DNA of 64,000 bases from Adineta vaga (GCA_021613535.1 CP075492.1:9114001-9178000), one strand, 5' to 3'; positions 37,805 through 50,498 are shown, numbered from the stretch's first letter. Notes: generated by a model not told the origin, from the sequence alone. A program made the numbers and translations.

Positions 37805-39582
37805 GTTTTATTTCAATCTTAAAAGCAAAATATAATAATTGAAATAAAATTCGAAAAATATTCAGATAAATATTTACAACTTATTGAAAACAAAAATCTT
37901 CTCGCTAAGCGACTAGTGAGATTTGTTCTCAAAAGGTGAATTGTGGATTATTTTATTAATCGATGACTGTATATGAAAACATACATGTACATCAAAACTA
38001 GAACGTATCTTTTGCTTTACCTGTACGGATGTAAATATTGTTTAGTTGCAAACGATGTTGAAATCGAAGGTATATAATAATGTATGTACATATCAAGCGG
38101 TAAGAGAGAAAAAAAGGTTAACATAAACACGTTATTAAATGTAGTGCAAGCGCACATGGACATAACTCAAGGTGGAAACAGTATCTTTTCTCCATGCTTA
38201 TCAAATATACAAATCTATACTGTATTGGCTCACTAATATGCATAAAATGGTGAAAAAGAAATGACAAAAAAAACGAGTATTACTCATGAGTGAATGAATG
38301 AATAATTTTTTTTCAAAAAAAAGATTGTACATAAAACGCTCGAGGATATGTTTACAATTATTTATGAGAAAAAAGCCTTTTTCAATATTTTTTGCGTCCT
38401 GTTTCTATTTCTAACAACTTCCATTGTTTTAAACTAACTACCATTAGTAGTAGAAAGAAACAGTCAAATTAAATAAGAGAAGAAAAAAAGGCCGAGATGT
38501 ATACTCATTTTGTAATTAAAATTATATGGTCTGGGCATAAGTTGTTTCATGAGTCAAACTACTGTAAAAAAAAGAAGAAGAAGAATCATTTGAATTTGAA
38601 AAACGGTGTGAATGGTGATTCGAACTCAAAGAATTGATGAGTGATGAGAAAATGAAAATAAGATAGATCGAATGTTTTATAATTTTTTTTGTCAAAATAA
38701 TTTACCTAATGGAACATATCTAGCACGACAATTTTTCTTTTTGAATTACTAAGATAGTGAAGTTCATGCAAAAGAAAGTTTTCATATTACTAAACATTCA
38801 TTTTATTGAAAATGACAAATTAGTTTTTTCAAGGTAGAACAGTCAATTGAATGAATCTTTGAAGATAGCGAATTATTAAAAGTATAGATTCAAATCTCGA
38901 TATGAGTATTTAATTTGTCTTATCTTTCATAAATCTACGTAATCACACTTCAGGCATTATGGATGATGACCTTAACTGTATAGGAATTGTTTTCTTATCG
39001 ATTTATTATGAGAAAAAGTGTTCTGTATCGTCTACTCTATCGATCAGAAGCGATCGAGTGCTTTCCTAATGTATTTCTTGTTTAAATTGGATTGATTTAC
39101 TTTTTTCATTCAGACTTTGATACTTTAATAATGTACAGTCAATTTAGAAGTTTACTCTCTTTGCTCTTGAAAATATTCATGAAGGACACAGTAGTTTAAT
39201 CGATCGCATTGAATTACATACCGTCATGAATAATCAAAAACAACTTCTACATACAATAATCCTTTTGCAATCTTTTTACATAAGATAAAGATAAAGTCTT
39301 AACGACATGTAAATTTGTCTGTATAATATCACGTTTTGAATGACAATCAATCTCTACATCAAGTCAGTCGAGTTAGCTCGATGGAATCCAGAAGGTGATA
39401 AAAAGACCGAAGACAGTTCGTTATTGTCTTCGGAGAATAATGAAGATGATAGATATGTTATATGGATGATAAATGATCTCAGTTATTTTCCTATATATAT
39501 AGATTTTATTTGCACTCGAAAATTGAAGTTAACCAATCGAATTTTATATCAATCAGTAATTGGTTTTATAAAACAAATAATG
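37805..39582. other. Intergenic region between the two membrane paralogues
   Basis: About 1.8 kb with no supported coding sequence. It should hold the promoter of paralogue 1 and the 3' UTR of paralogue 2. I saw no third, decayed copy. Confidence 0.5.
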
Positions 39583-40380
39583 TTACTGATCGTGATCATG
39601 ATCATGTTGATCATCAATATCTTTATATAATGATGTAACCAATCGAGATATTTGTGTTACATTTGGAATTGTTTCTGAAATAGGATCAATTCTATACATT
39701 TCTCGTAGATTTGATGTTGTTGTTAACACACTCAATATCAATGAGAAAAACATAATAAGAAGTAAAATAAATACAGCTAATGTAAAAATTAATGCTAATT
39801 TTCTAAAAACGACCACACGATGAATACGTTTTCGATTTGTATCTAATACGGAATTAACATCATATAGAAATGAATGAAATATACTATTATATGGTACAGG
39901 ACAATCTTTACTGAAATAATAGAGTAAATATTGTAAAACAATGGGTTCAGAACCAAGACCAGCATAGTAAATACCATCGGTTGGTCGAACATGTGAAACA
40001 TTATAACGTTGTACACGTGTATCATCAATAGATAATTCAAAATAATGTACAGGTATAAAATCTGGTCGATATTGTAACGCACGAATTTGCTCTTCTGCAC
40101 GTTTTAATTCACGTCTCATTTGAAAAAAGATATACCAATCTTGAAATGGTTGATTTATACCTGTCTGTCGAATCATTCCCCAACTTCGAATCCTATGAAT
40201 ATTATGACGAACAATCAACCATTTCGATTTAGGAGATAATTTATGAGCTGTAAGTGGCGCTTGATAATCATCATTTGATATCAATGGTGTTCGAACTGAT
40301 GCATCAGAACTAATAACAACATGCGATTCTTGTTCACGTTTGGGAAGTTTTCGTAAATTCAATTTTGTTGATAGTGACAT
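39583..40380 (-). CDS. Unrecognised single-pass membrane protein, paralogue 2
   Basis: A single exon of 265 codons and a full-length paralogue of the gene at 37,013-37,804. Shared features are DDYQAPLTAHKLSPKSKW, IVRHNIHRIR, a REL(K/R)RAEEQI helix, VLQYLLYYFSK and one membrane segment (LALIFTLAVFILLLIMFFSL). The C-terminus is longer and ends in a His/Asp repeat (DDQHDHDHDQ) that paralogue 1 lacks and that could bind metal. The family is unknown to me. Most substitutions are conservative, suggesting both copies are under selection. Confidence 0.8.
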   Translation of the reverse strand: MSLSTKLNLRKLPKREQESHVVISSDASVRTPLISNDDYQAPLTAHKLSPKSKWLIVRHNIHRIRSWGMIRQTGINQPFQDWYIFFQMRRELKRAEEQIRALQYRPDFIPVHYFELSIDDTRVQRYNVSHVRPTDGIYYAGLGSEPIVLQYLLYYFSKDCPVPYNSIFHSFLYDVNSVLDTNRKRIHRVVVFRKLALIFTLAVFILLLIMFFSLILSVLTTTSNLREMYRIDPISETIPNVTQISRLVTSLYKDIDDQHDHDHDQ

Positions 40381-41393
40381 ACAGATCTAAATCAAATGAA
40401 AAGAGAAAATATTTTATACATATATGCACATTTAAAAACAAGTAATAATCTTAATTAATCCGTGATATTTTACTATTAATCAAAAATTAGCATAATACAT
40501 TAAGACCTTCGTCTTTACAATAGATTTATTGAAATTTTTTCTCTATTATCAAGGTATGATATATCTTTTCGATTACTTTACTTACGAGCATACATTGATT
40601 TTGTATGTAACTTTCAACTAGATACAATCTTATTCTTACGTAGTCATCAATATGTATTCAAATTGAATTTGTAACAGTTAGTGTTGATTCTTTCTTACTC
40701 ATAAAACTATTCGATATACATATTGTATTGAATATTAGAAATGAACTCGATGAAATAATTGATGTCTACATACCTAATAGTCTTAATACTTTTTACAGAA
40801 CTGCAAAAGAAAACTAAACTTACAATGTGAATTGATAAAATATTTTATTATTTGATGAGAAAATAAAATAATAAAACTCCATCTTTTCTCTCACTGATTT
40901 ACGTCAATAAATCATCATATTGAGATACGAAAAGAATGAAAAACACATATACGTTGCTTATCTTCATACACTCGTATCTTCTTCTTAACTATATATATCT
41001 CTATTACTTTTGTCTATTCAAATTATATCATTCTATGCATGCGCATTTGTGTCATTATCATTTCAGTCATCAAATAGAAAAGGCAGGTCAATGATGAGTA
41101 TATTTTTTTATCATACATAAATCATTTTTTGTTATTAGTCAATCAAACCAATATTCTCGAAATAAAACGAGTGACGATCCATGAATAAAAAAAAACGTAC
41201 AAAATAGTGTACTCATGTTCCTTTATTTTTGTGAATAAGAATTAAAGGAAAATTGAATTTTTGCGTTTTTTACAAAGGATACAATTTGCAATTGTGAAAT
41301 ATTTGTTATTGCGCAACTTTTCGAAGAAATGACTCATATAAAAACAACATTATCAACTATAGTTTCTATCATTATTTTTATAACGGAAACAAG
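40381..41393. other. Intergenic region, divergent promoters
   Basis: About 1 kb between two divergent genes. No gene is seen apart from the TATA-like box noted separately. Confidence 0.5.
41337..41344 (+). promoter_or_regulatory. TATA-like box upstream of the NMNAT-like gene
   Basis: TATAAAAA lies about 50 nt before the ATG at 41394, a spacing compatible with a short, unspliced 5' UTR. Confidence 0.45.
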
Positions 41394-42122
41394 ATGAAAG
41401 ATGCTGTTTTAATTCTTGGTGGAGCTTTTAATCCCGTCCATACTCAACATATTGCTCTTTTTGATCTTGTCAAACAAGAATTAGATGCTATTGGCCAATG
41501 GAATATAATTGGTGGTTATTTAGCTGCTGCACCTGAGAATTATGTTCTTCATAAACTACGTGCACGAAATGAACGAACAATTAAACTTCAACATCGTCTA
41601 GCACTAGTTAAAGAAGCAATGAAAAATGTTCCTTGGTTAATCAATAGTCCATTTCAAGAAGAAATGTTAAAACAACATGATGGTTCAGCAACGGGACTTG
41701 GCCGACGTTTAATGAATCTTTTCAAAAATCCAAATATTCAAGTTCTAGTTCTTGTCGGTGGTGATCGAATGATAAAACAAGGTGTACCTATTTGGCGACG
41801 AGCGGGAACCAAAACATCAGTTATGCACGTTGGTGTTGGTCGAATTATGGATGAAAACGTCAATCTGCTCGATCTTTGGCAAGCTGATCTAGATAAAAAT
41901 CTGATTCATAATCCTAAAGATTATGTGATACTAAATATTCCTCTTCGATCTGTTAGTTCATCAATGATTCGTGTGTATCTTCAACAATGGTTTGATGCAA
42001 AAGATAATATTGAAAAAAAAAATGAAATCGAAAATGATTTAGTTGATACGAACAACTATCTTCATTTGAATGTAATGAATTATATAAAAACCCATCACAA
42101 TGATTTATTTGTTGATATTTAA
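41394..42122 (+). CDS. NMNAT-like nucleotidyltransferase
   Basis: A single-exon protein of 242 aa. The N-terminal LILGGAFNPVHTQH is the GxFxPxHxxH nucleotide-binding motif, and SVSSSMIR near the C-terminus corresponds to the (I)SSTxxR motif of adenylyltransferases. GGYLAAAPENYVLHK sits where eukaryotic NMN/NaMN adenylyltransferases carry their GxxSPVxDxY loop, and VLVLVGGDRM matches the GxD strand. The likely reaction is ATP + nicotinamide (or nicotinate) mononucleotide to NAD or deamido-NAD, but it is divergent and the substrate is uncertain. It lacks introns in a region where most genes have many, so retroposition or horizontal origin is possible. Its 3' end is 62 nt from that of TEX2 on the other strand. 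Confidence 0.75.
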   Translation: MKDAVLILGGAFNPVHTQHIALFDLVKQELDAIGQWNIIGGYLAAAPENYVLHKLRARNERTIKLQHRLALVKEAMKNVPWLINSPFQEEMLKQHDGSATGLGRRLMNLFKNPNIQVLVLVGGDRMIKQGVPIWRRAGTKTSVMHVGVGRIMDENVNLLDLWQADLDKNLIHNPKDYVILNIPLRSVSSSMIRVYLQQWFDAKDNIEKKNEIENDLVDTNNYLHLNVMNYIKTHHNDLFVDI

Positions 42123-42184
42123 TTATCTCCATTCTCTAATACGTACAAAATAAAAAATGTACATTTCAAAAATAAATAAAAATA

Positions 42185-45100
42185 TTAAAACTCTTCACCA
42201 GCCGTTCGATTAAGATCTGATTTCGTAGCTATTTCACCGCTAAAATTTATAAATATAGATAAAAATTAAACGAATTTCAATTCACATACATAACATCTTT
42301 AACCCAATCACGAAAAAATGGTAATAATTGATCATCCATTGCTGGAAGAACGAGAAGGCGCTAAAAGAAGGCAAAAAAAAGAATATCAATACGTCGCAAG
42401 TTTCATTTTATAAAAGATCTTACTTTGATTTCATCTCGAATACGAGCTTCGAGAAAATCATGAATAAATGTATATGAATATTTACTTTCACCGAATACTG
42501 GAGTCACTTTAAGATTTAAATCAGGCATTTCAGAAAAACCAATCCTAGAGAAAAAGAAAAGAAATTCTTAATCGAAAATAATTCATTTGTCGTACCACAC
42601 ACGATCACTAGGTGGTGGTGGAATATTGATCTAATCAACAAAATAGAGAAGATACGAAGAATAGTAGAAGATGATAATTACTGTCATAAGTCCACTTAGA
42701 TTCATAATTTCAATATTGGCACCAATTTCAGCATTTGCAAGTTTTTCTATAACACCAGCAACTGGTTTTAATGCTGCAAAGCGTTGAACATGTTTATTTG
42801 CAGCTACTTTTGTAAGTAAGGTACCAATTTTCCGTGCAGCCGCACTTAATTTAATATTTTATAGAAATAAAATAAGAAGACAAGAGTTAAAAACATACTT
42901 CTCTGGTAATTCAATTTCTTTATTAACTGGTTTTTGACGTTGAATAAGTTCAGTATTTTCTGTATGCTCATCATCTTTATGCATGGCATCAGTTGAATGA
43001 TGTTGGTAATGCAACGGTTGATCAGCAATTGGATTATAATTCAGTAATCTTTTAAGAACTATTCGTGTTTTAATAGTAAAACTAAAAAAGAAAAAGTTAA
43101 GTTACGAAATTATGATCATTTAAATGATTTAACTTACTTAAAACTGCCTCGATAGAAAACAAATACACTAAACCATATTCCTTTCGTATTCCATTGCATT
43201 GGTTCAACTTTAAGGATTACTGGAAAGGTATTTCCCATATCAATTGTTTCAACACGAAGATCTTCGATTACACTGACCTAAAGAAACAAAAACACACATA
43301 GATCAAACTTCTTCTTTTCTTTTATGTAAACTAACCGCAATTTCTTTCAATTTAAGTTCAATTTTTTCTTTCAATAAATCTTTAAAGAATGATTCTTCAA
43401 AAATATCGCAACATAATCGACGTGTTAAAAAATTCAATGTAACTGCAGCTTCATCAAGACAATCCGACGAATTAAGTAATCGATGAAGACTTTCTTCTTG
43501 TTTACGAAGTTTTTTCTTTCCTGATCCTGTTCGTTGTGTCGTAGGTGAATCTTTTTCCAAAGCATCTCGAGCACCTTGACGAGCTTGAGCTATATCACTA
43601 AGTATATCAGTTTCATTGATTTGACTTCGTAGTACTTCAGTTTCACTATTTTCTAACGATGAAGTGTCAGGATAAGGTGGACCAACAGGTTCAGTTGGTT
43701 TCATTTGTATATGACTTTCCAGATTAACTGTATTTGTACGAGAATTTGATATAGGACTGTGTGTATCTGGAATACTTTGAGTAGTTGTATTTAAAGGTGG
43801 TGTACTCGATTGATGATTATCTGTGTGTTCATTATCATCTTCACCTTTGAGTAAAACAAGTGACAGTCTATCAAAAAATCAAATGAGTATTTCAGTTAGG
43901 AAGAAGATGCTGTTAATCTATCGAACACATACTTATGAAACCAATCTTCTTTTTCAGGACACGTTTCAAAGAATAAACTTATTGTTGTATGAGTATTATT
44001 GAAAAAATCATCGGTATCAAATTTCGATTTTTCATAATATTGTTTATTGAGAATTTGTTTATTTAATATTTGTATATTTTGTAAGACGATAGGATATTCA
44101 TTGAGCCAATATTTTATACGAGTTAATGTTGTTTCTGGAACAAGGATTAGATTTGCTCCTAAATGAATAAATAGAAAAGAAAGAAGATTTAATTATATTA
44201 ATCATAGAATTTGTATGACAATTGAATGTCATCTGTAATATACTGAAGAAAGAAACGATAGGATAAATCTCGACGGAAATTAGACTTCATTACTGAGATG
44301 TCAATTAAGTTATTCATTTAGCGGGAATATAAGTACATTTGTTCTAAAACTAAATCAATTATTTACCTTTAATTTTATATTCTCGAAATCCGATCAATTT
44401 CATTTCTTTCTCTTTTTTATCTTCTAAAACTGTTTTTGTTGGTAATTGAATACTCAGACGATGATTATTCAAACGAATAATTGCTGGATAACGAATAAAT
44501 TCATGATCTTTATCTACATCATATCGTCCGAAAACAACTTCACAACATGTCTAAACAAAGAAATCTTTCATCTAGTTTTGAAAACTTTTCAAGAAACGAA
44601 AGTCTTTACATGTAAACTTGTATGTTTATCTTCTTTGATAATTTGATCTTGAAGAACATTTTCTAGTTCAGGAAAATCGATCCATTCATGTGCAATTGAG
44701 TCATCACCTTTAGCACGAAAATACATTTGCATAACAATATAAGCAAGAGCAAAAGCAGTTAAAAAGCCAAGAAAATATCCACTAAAAAAGGGTGATAATG
44801 GTTTCCAAAACATAATTAATATTGAAATAGCACCAATAACACCCTATGCAAAGCAAAAGTGAACTATGAAAAGCTTCTTTTATTCTAATACTTACTGAAA
44901 TTGGGTAAACAGTTGTCTGTTTAAAATCATCTTTTTGTTCGATTGTTTGATAACGAAATCTTGGTCCAGCTAATAACATAGTTGGTTTTCGTCTTGCTTT
45001 TTCGGTATTCATCACGGTTGATTTTACTGTTGTTTCTACATGATCATTTCGTTGAAGTAGAAAATCGTCCGATCCACTTTCACTCGGTGCATGACTAGAT

Positions 45101-45619
45101 CGACGATTTAATTCACAACGTATACTGTTCATAATCATATCTTTTGCTTGTTCACTGTTCTCAGTGGAAAATATATCTTGAAAAGAATGACTTTGTGTCA
45201 TGCCTCCTATCGAGGAATTTAAGCTCTCATTGATACTTTTCTTTGCCGAATTAGTAATAAATTGAGTTTTTGGAAAGGAACGTTCAGAACCAGAACCATC
45301 ATCATCTATTCAATTCGAAAGAAAAACATCTTCAAAATTGAAACATGATCAATGAAAATATATATAATTGCTTACTAGATGGTAATCGTTGACGAACTTC
45401 AATTGGTGTCGATGGTTTCTTTTCAATAACTAATGTCTCATCTGCTTGATTAGCACGCGTAGTAAAATGTACTTGATTGTTATTTGCATTATTATATGAT
45501 TGTTTTCGACGTTCAATATTATCAGCAATATCGTCTTTAAAATTGTTTATTCTTTGTCCAAGTTTTTCCAAAAAGAAACTACTACTTTTCTTCGGTTGAT
45601 CCTGATTAGGCGTGCTCAT
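42185..45619 (-). CDS. TEX2: TEX2-like SMP-domain lipid transfer protein
   Basis: TEX2 proteins are ER-anchored and move lipids at membrane contact sites through an SMP domain. About eleven exons encode roughly 850 aa. A disordered N-terminus comes first, then membrane segments around 44,720-44,840 (PFFSGYFLGFLTAFALAYIV). A PH-like region follows (FIRYPAIIRLNNHRLSIQL ... FETCPEKEDWFHKL). The SMP domain starts at AVTLNFLTRRLCCDIFEESF and includes LKEKIELKLKEI, GIWFSVFVFYRGSFKFTIKT, IGANIEIMNLSG, VWIGFSEMPDLNLKVTPVFG and SYTFIHDFLEARIRDEIKR. This order matches the family. The ATG at 45619-45617 is the first in frame before the conserved phase; a TATAAA-like string directly before it may be coincidental. 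It is convergent with the NMNAT-like gene. Confidence 0.8.
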
Positions 45620-47212
45620 TTTATATGAGCTCACAAAGCTATTTAATGTGGATAAAGAGAAATTTTCAGATAAGCGATGATATGATTTTGTCTAGAATAA
45701 TAAGAGAACAATAGAATCTTATTTTGTTACAATTTGGTGGGGAAAATGCTAATAATATTCAGATGATGAAAAGAAATAAATAAAGATAAAGATTGACTAG
45801 AAGGAGAAAAAAACATTTGATCTGATATATATGTATAGACGAACAAAAATAGTATGATGAATCATTTGACGAGTATAAATGAGTACATATCGATAATTAA
45901 CGATATGAAGAGTCACTCTTAATTCATTTTAATTTCAATATAATGAGTAATAGAAATGCGTGGTTTACTGAGAAACAAATTTTTTAGTTTACTTTACGAA
46001 ATAAACGACGAATTCGTTTGATAATTGCCATAAAAGATCAAATATATTTGAAGGAATAATAATAATAATAATAATATATATATTTCAACCAGTATGAAAT
46101 TCCAGCTATCAGAATATGACTAATTTCATGACGCTTTGAAAGAAAAAGCGCGTAGATAAAAGATAGATGTAACAAGAAAAATACGTTGGCAAAAAATCCA
46201 TTAGTAGCTTATGATTTTGTTTATTCCTGAGACAAAATGAGTTACAACGTGTTAGACTAAACTAGTTTTATAGATGGCGTTAGCTATCGTTTTTCGACAT
46301 CGGAAATTTTCACTGTCGGATCAATGCTTGTATCATTCGAATTCATGTGAAATAACGTGTTTCTTCGATATCTAGAGAAAGAGATTCACCGAATTGTATT
46401 TGTAATTTCGTTTCAGATAAAACAAATTCGTTATATCACAATATCAGTAGTGATTCAAGTCAAAATCAATGTTTAATCTGTAAGAATATTCTCGAAGTAG
46501 ATTCTTTCATCAAACCGAAACAAAACGTTTATTGTAGGTCTTCAATTCAACACTAATTTTCGAAATCCTAAAAGAACAAAAATAAACGCTATTGTTCGTT
46601 TTTACAAGTCTTCCCAATCATTTATTTTTCCAAGTGCGAAAAATATCTTCGTTAGATTTGAAAAACGTCAATGTTCGTCGTTTCTCTTCTTTATGGTCAT
46701 ATGACTATCTGTTGATCTCAAATTCTGAGTTGATATGTTTATGCAAAATACATATTATCGATAAGATTCGATTTCATAACTATTGGTTTCATTTTCTTTT
46801 CTCAGGTGAAGAACCGCTTTGGATTTTCTGTTTATAATGAGTCAATATTGACCATAAACGAACGACAACATTGAGAAAAAATTAACGAAGACATTTATGC
46901 ATACTTGTCAAACGAACTTGATCAAAGAATGGACATCTCAATTCGGTTTCTTTTTCAAGGTACTGAATTACATATGTCAAAAGGGGAGACGAGAAAAAGT
47001 GAATGTTTGTTATTGCGATCTGCATATGTAAGTATGATTTAAGAGAATCATCACATATATATATATACCATAAGACATAAACGAATGAAATCATAATAGA
47101 GTCAAAGAATTCATTGCTATTTTTTCTTCTTTTAACAACAACAAATAATGTACGCTTTGATGCTCGTAAATTTTAATGATATTTTTGTTCTGTTTTTTAG
47201 TAAAAGACAAGT
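45620..47212. other. Intergenic region, TEX2 and EF-hand gene promoters
   Basis: About 1.6 kb with no supported coding sequence. It contains an (AAT)n/(AT)n tract (46,056-46,083). A TTTTTTAG acceptor about 12 nt before the EF-hand start implies a spliced 5' UTR. Confidence 0.5.
46056..46083. repeat. (AAT)n/(AT)n microsatellite
   Basis: Seven or so AAT units grade into AT dinucleotides. Confidence 0.85.
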
Positions 47213-47728
47213 ATGGATGCTGAATATACAGTAACAGAAAGTATCTATCGAAATCGTGCTGGTCAAGTCACACAAATAGATTATTCATTTGATGAAACAC
47301 TTGTTATTGATACATCCGATTCCTCTTCATCAACATCGAGTATTACACGACAAAATAAAGAAAAACGAAATCGTTCCTATGATGTGAAAATCACACGTGA
47401 ACAATATCTGAATATTGTACGTCAACAACCAAATGCATTAGGTTTTGATGCATTCATTGATGTTTTACGTCCATTTATCATGGGTTTTTATGATCAAGAT
47501 GAACTTGAACAAGCATTTCGTAGATTAGATCGTGATCGTTCTGGTACAATACATTTAGACGAATTGAATAGTTTCTTACCAATCTTGAATGAATCAATAA
47601 ATAATCAAGCTTTACAAGATTATGTCAGAAAAGTAGATGAAAATTTTGATGGAACAATGAATTATGATGAATTTCGTACACTTGTTTTACGTGGAATTGG
47701 TCGAGATATCATTTGTAATCATATATAA
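47213..47728 (+). CDS. EF-hand calcium-binding protein
   Basis: A single coding exon of 171 aa. After a Ser-rich N-terminal 60 residues, the second half has a calmodulin-like EF-hand pair. Loop one is DRDRSGTIHLDE and loop two DENFDGTMNYDE, both with acidic residues at positions 1, 3 and 12 or close substitutes, preceded by typical helices (ELEQAFRRL, LQDYVRKV). An earlier segment (IVRQQPNALGFDAFIDVLRPF) may be a degenerate first hand. It probably acts as a cytosolic calcium sensor; no specific orthologue is recognised. The start follows an acceptor-like TTTTTTAG by 12 nt. Confidence 0.85.
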   Translation: MDAEYTVTESIYRNRAGQVTQIDYSFDETLVIDTSDSSSSTSSITRQNKEKRNRSYDVKITREQYLNIVRQQPNALGFDAFIDVLRPFIMGFYDQDELEQAFRRLDRDRSGTIHLDELNSFLPILNESINNQALQDYVRKVDENFDGTMNYDEFRTLVLRGIGRDIICNHI

Positions 47729-48858
47729 ACAAGACAAAAGAATAAAGATGACTTACTAATTTTTCTTAAAATATAAATTAGTTTGCTTATTCTTTTTTTT
47801 TATCTTGCAAATTCTTTTTCTTCTTAGTATTATTATTATTATTATTATAGCTTTTATTTTACTTACTTTATTCATAGAATTATTTTTTATATAAATAACT
47901 ATGAACATTTTTATTCAGGATAAAATAAAAGGAAAAACAAGAATTATGCATATAGATAAAATAAAATTGTGGTTGAATTTCCATATCATCCATCTGTTTA
48001 ATTCTGTTCTGTTCGGTAAAATCCGGATGGATTCGATTTGTCTACATTCAACCAATAAAAAATCATTCATCTCTCATAAATTCTTCTCAGATACGAAAGA
48101 AAAACTCGGTCGACTGATAATCTGATATTTTTCTGAAATATTTTTAATCAAATAAGAAAAAAAAATTGAAAATAAACAACAAATAATAAACAATCTTAAT
48201 AAAATATAAACATACAATACTGTCGCATTGATGTGTCTAATTTTCATCTATTCTTCTTTTTTTTTATCAAAAATTTCTTTCAAGACAAATGACAACAATG
48301 TATTTCTTGAAGGTATGTTGAAGAAAATAATTCGATTGACTTTTATTCTGATTTTTTTCCTATGTCATCTAGATATTTAGAGAAAACTATTGAAAAAAAA
48401 ATATATACTATTCCAACGAGGAAATTTTGTTAACCCGTCTGTATCTTCATTCTAGATTCCTCCGTTATGATTGGGAAATATATCTACTCCTGGCCTTAAC
48501 ACATCCGTCTGATCTCCCTTTCCTAATTCCTTGGGATCCGAGATTTTCATATCATTTTTACCGTGTAATTTGGTTTAAACGAGGAGACATACTTGTTCCC
48601 CTCTATTCATCACTATCATCGAACATTCGCTTTCCTTTTACGAGAGAAAATTAGGCTGATTATATACACACTTATCTGTTTTTATTTTCTATTTATCATT
48701 GTTTTTCATTTTTCTTTTGCTCCAATGTTTTCTATTTTATTTTGTATTGAAAAGAAAATCATTTGTCTATTTGCTCAATATAATTAATCATTTTTCTTAG
48801 TCAATCTTGCAGATCCTTTGGGACATTTGCATACAGCGATTCTATCCATTTGTCTACA
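47729..48858. other. Intergenic region / 5' UTR of the KH-domain gene
   Basis: No coding sequence is supported. A TTA repeat lies near 47,826-47,848. The segment 48,430-48,650 is slightly richer in C and may be transcribed 5' UTR; a TTGCAG acceptor lies near 48,812. Confidence 0.5.
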
Positions 48859-50498
48859 ATGGAATCGAATCTCAATTCAAATAATAAACGCTTAGCAACG
48901 GATGGAAACGATTATCCAGACAATAACAATAACAATAATAAAAGATCACGAACGAATCGAATCGATTTAAGATTTTTATTAGCTTCACGTATGTTAACTT
49001 TTGTTTTTGTTAGCAAAAGGAGGAAAATTATTATAAACGTATTTAAAATATTTAGGTGATGCGGGTGCAATAATTGGTCGACAGGGAAAAAATATTCAGA
49101 TGTTAAGATCAAAATATAAAACAATCGTTCAAGTGCCGGTAAGAGTTTTCAATCATTTCTTTGTTTTTAATAAATAATGTGATTTTATTTTTTATTGAAA
49201 TCTTAGGATCAAGATGGACCTGAACGTATATTAACGATTGCAGGTGATCTTGAAGCTTGTCTAGATTGTCTTACAGATGCATTAGCAACAATGGCTGAAA
49301 ATCAAAAATTACGTCAAGACATTAGTGAATTACGTACTCTTGTTCATACATCACAAGCAGGTAAAATATTTCAATCATTTTATTTGAATTAATCATAGAG
49401 TAATTCATTTTCAGGTGCCGTTATTGGAAAAGGTGGTGAACGTGTGAAAGAATTAAGGTATGAGAGAAATAAAGCGATGATTCTCTTCTTTATTTTCAAT
49501 TTATGTAGAGCTCGACATGGACTTGAATTGAAAGTCTTTAGTGATACTTGGTAAATTAGTTTTTATATTTCATATTCTATCTATTATTTCTTCATTTTCT
49601 TTCAATGTATCATTCAAGTCCGAATTCATCTGATCGAGTTATCTTATGTCGTGGTGAACAACGAGCGATACTCAATTGTCTTCGCGATATTTTTACACAA
49701 ATTGATAAAATTCCTCCTCGCGGTCCAGTTCATCCATGTATGAAAGAATGAAATATACTTTTCTTTAAATCTGTATGTTCCTATTATTTTGTCAATGTTT
49801 AGATGATCCCTCGTGTTATTCCGAACAGCAAATCCATGGTTATGGTAAGACTAATAATTAGTTTTTCAATCTGTATCTGATTTTTTGCTAGGTGGTTTCG
49901 CGCATGATGAAACAAGTGTGTACGGCGATCGTCGAGGTCGTGGTGGTGGCGGCGGCGGCGGCGGCGGCAATGGTGGTGGGGGTAATAATGGAGGTGGTGG
50001 ATTTCATGGTTACGATAATTGGGAAATGAACAATATGCGAGGCGGAGGCGGAGGTGGAGGAGGTGTTGGTATGTATAATGACGATTACGGTGGTCCACCT
50101 AATCACGGTTTTTATCCACCTCCACCAGCACCGCCACCACCACAGATGATGGGTGGCGCTCAAAGTCTAATGCGTCCTATGATGGATTCGTATGATCAAT
50201 CTCCTGATACCGAAACACAACAAGTAAAAAAAGCGACTATCTATTCTGTTTTTTTTTGTAATGCTTGAATATATTTTAGGTTACAATTCCACATGAACTC
50301 GCTGGCGCTATAATTGGACCGCGTGGTACACGTATATCTCAAATTCGTCAACAATCAGGTGCATCAATTAAAATCGATGATCCGTTACCTGGTACAAACG
50401 ATCGAATAATTACTATAGTTGGTGCTCGTAATCAAATTTCTCAAGCTCAATATTTACTACAAACAGCTGTTCGACAATCAGGTCTTTATCCAGGATGA
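48859..50498 (+). CDS. HNRNPK: hnRNP K-type triple KH-domain RNA-binding protein
   Basis: hnRNP K/PCBP proteins bind C-rich RNA and DNA and act in transcription, splicing and translation. Three KH domains are visible: KH1 with [21 protein letters not shown]2 with [19 protein letters not shown] and KH3 with [20 protein letters not shown], each carrying the GxxG loop. A bipartite basic stretch (NNKRSRTNR) near the N-terminus could be a nuclear signal. Between KH2 and KH3 is a Gly-rich, RGG-like region followed by a proline-rich stretch ([12 protein letters not shown]), the position of the K-protein interaction region in hnRNP K. The product is about 420 aa. The two-plus-one KH spacing favours hnRNP K over PCBP. 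Introns cut inside the KH2 coding region. The stop is at 50,496-50,498. Confidence 0.9.
49934..50070 (+). repeat. GGN-rich tract encoding poly-glycine
   Basis: GGT/GGC repeats encode runs of eight to nine glycines within the hnRNP K gene. The tract is strongly GC-rich compared with its surroundings and produces spurious open frames on the other strand. Confidence 0.85.

Noticed and set aside
39340-39630. Plus-strand open frame overlapping the end of paralogue 2
   Set aside because: It overlaps the coding end of the membrane protein antisense and has no recognisable content.
48427-48787. Open frames upstream of the KH-domain gene with a hydrophobic stretch
   Set aside because: No conserved motif and no splice connection into KH1; more likely 5' UTR or intergenic.
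49799-50163. Minus-strand open frames rich in His/Arg or Trp/Thr opposite the hnRNP K gene
   Set aside because: They are antisense shadows of the GGN and CCN repeats that encode poly-Gly and poly-Pro.
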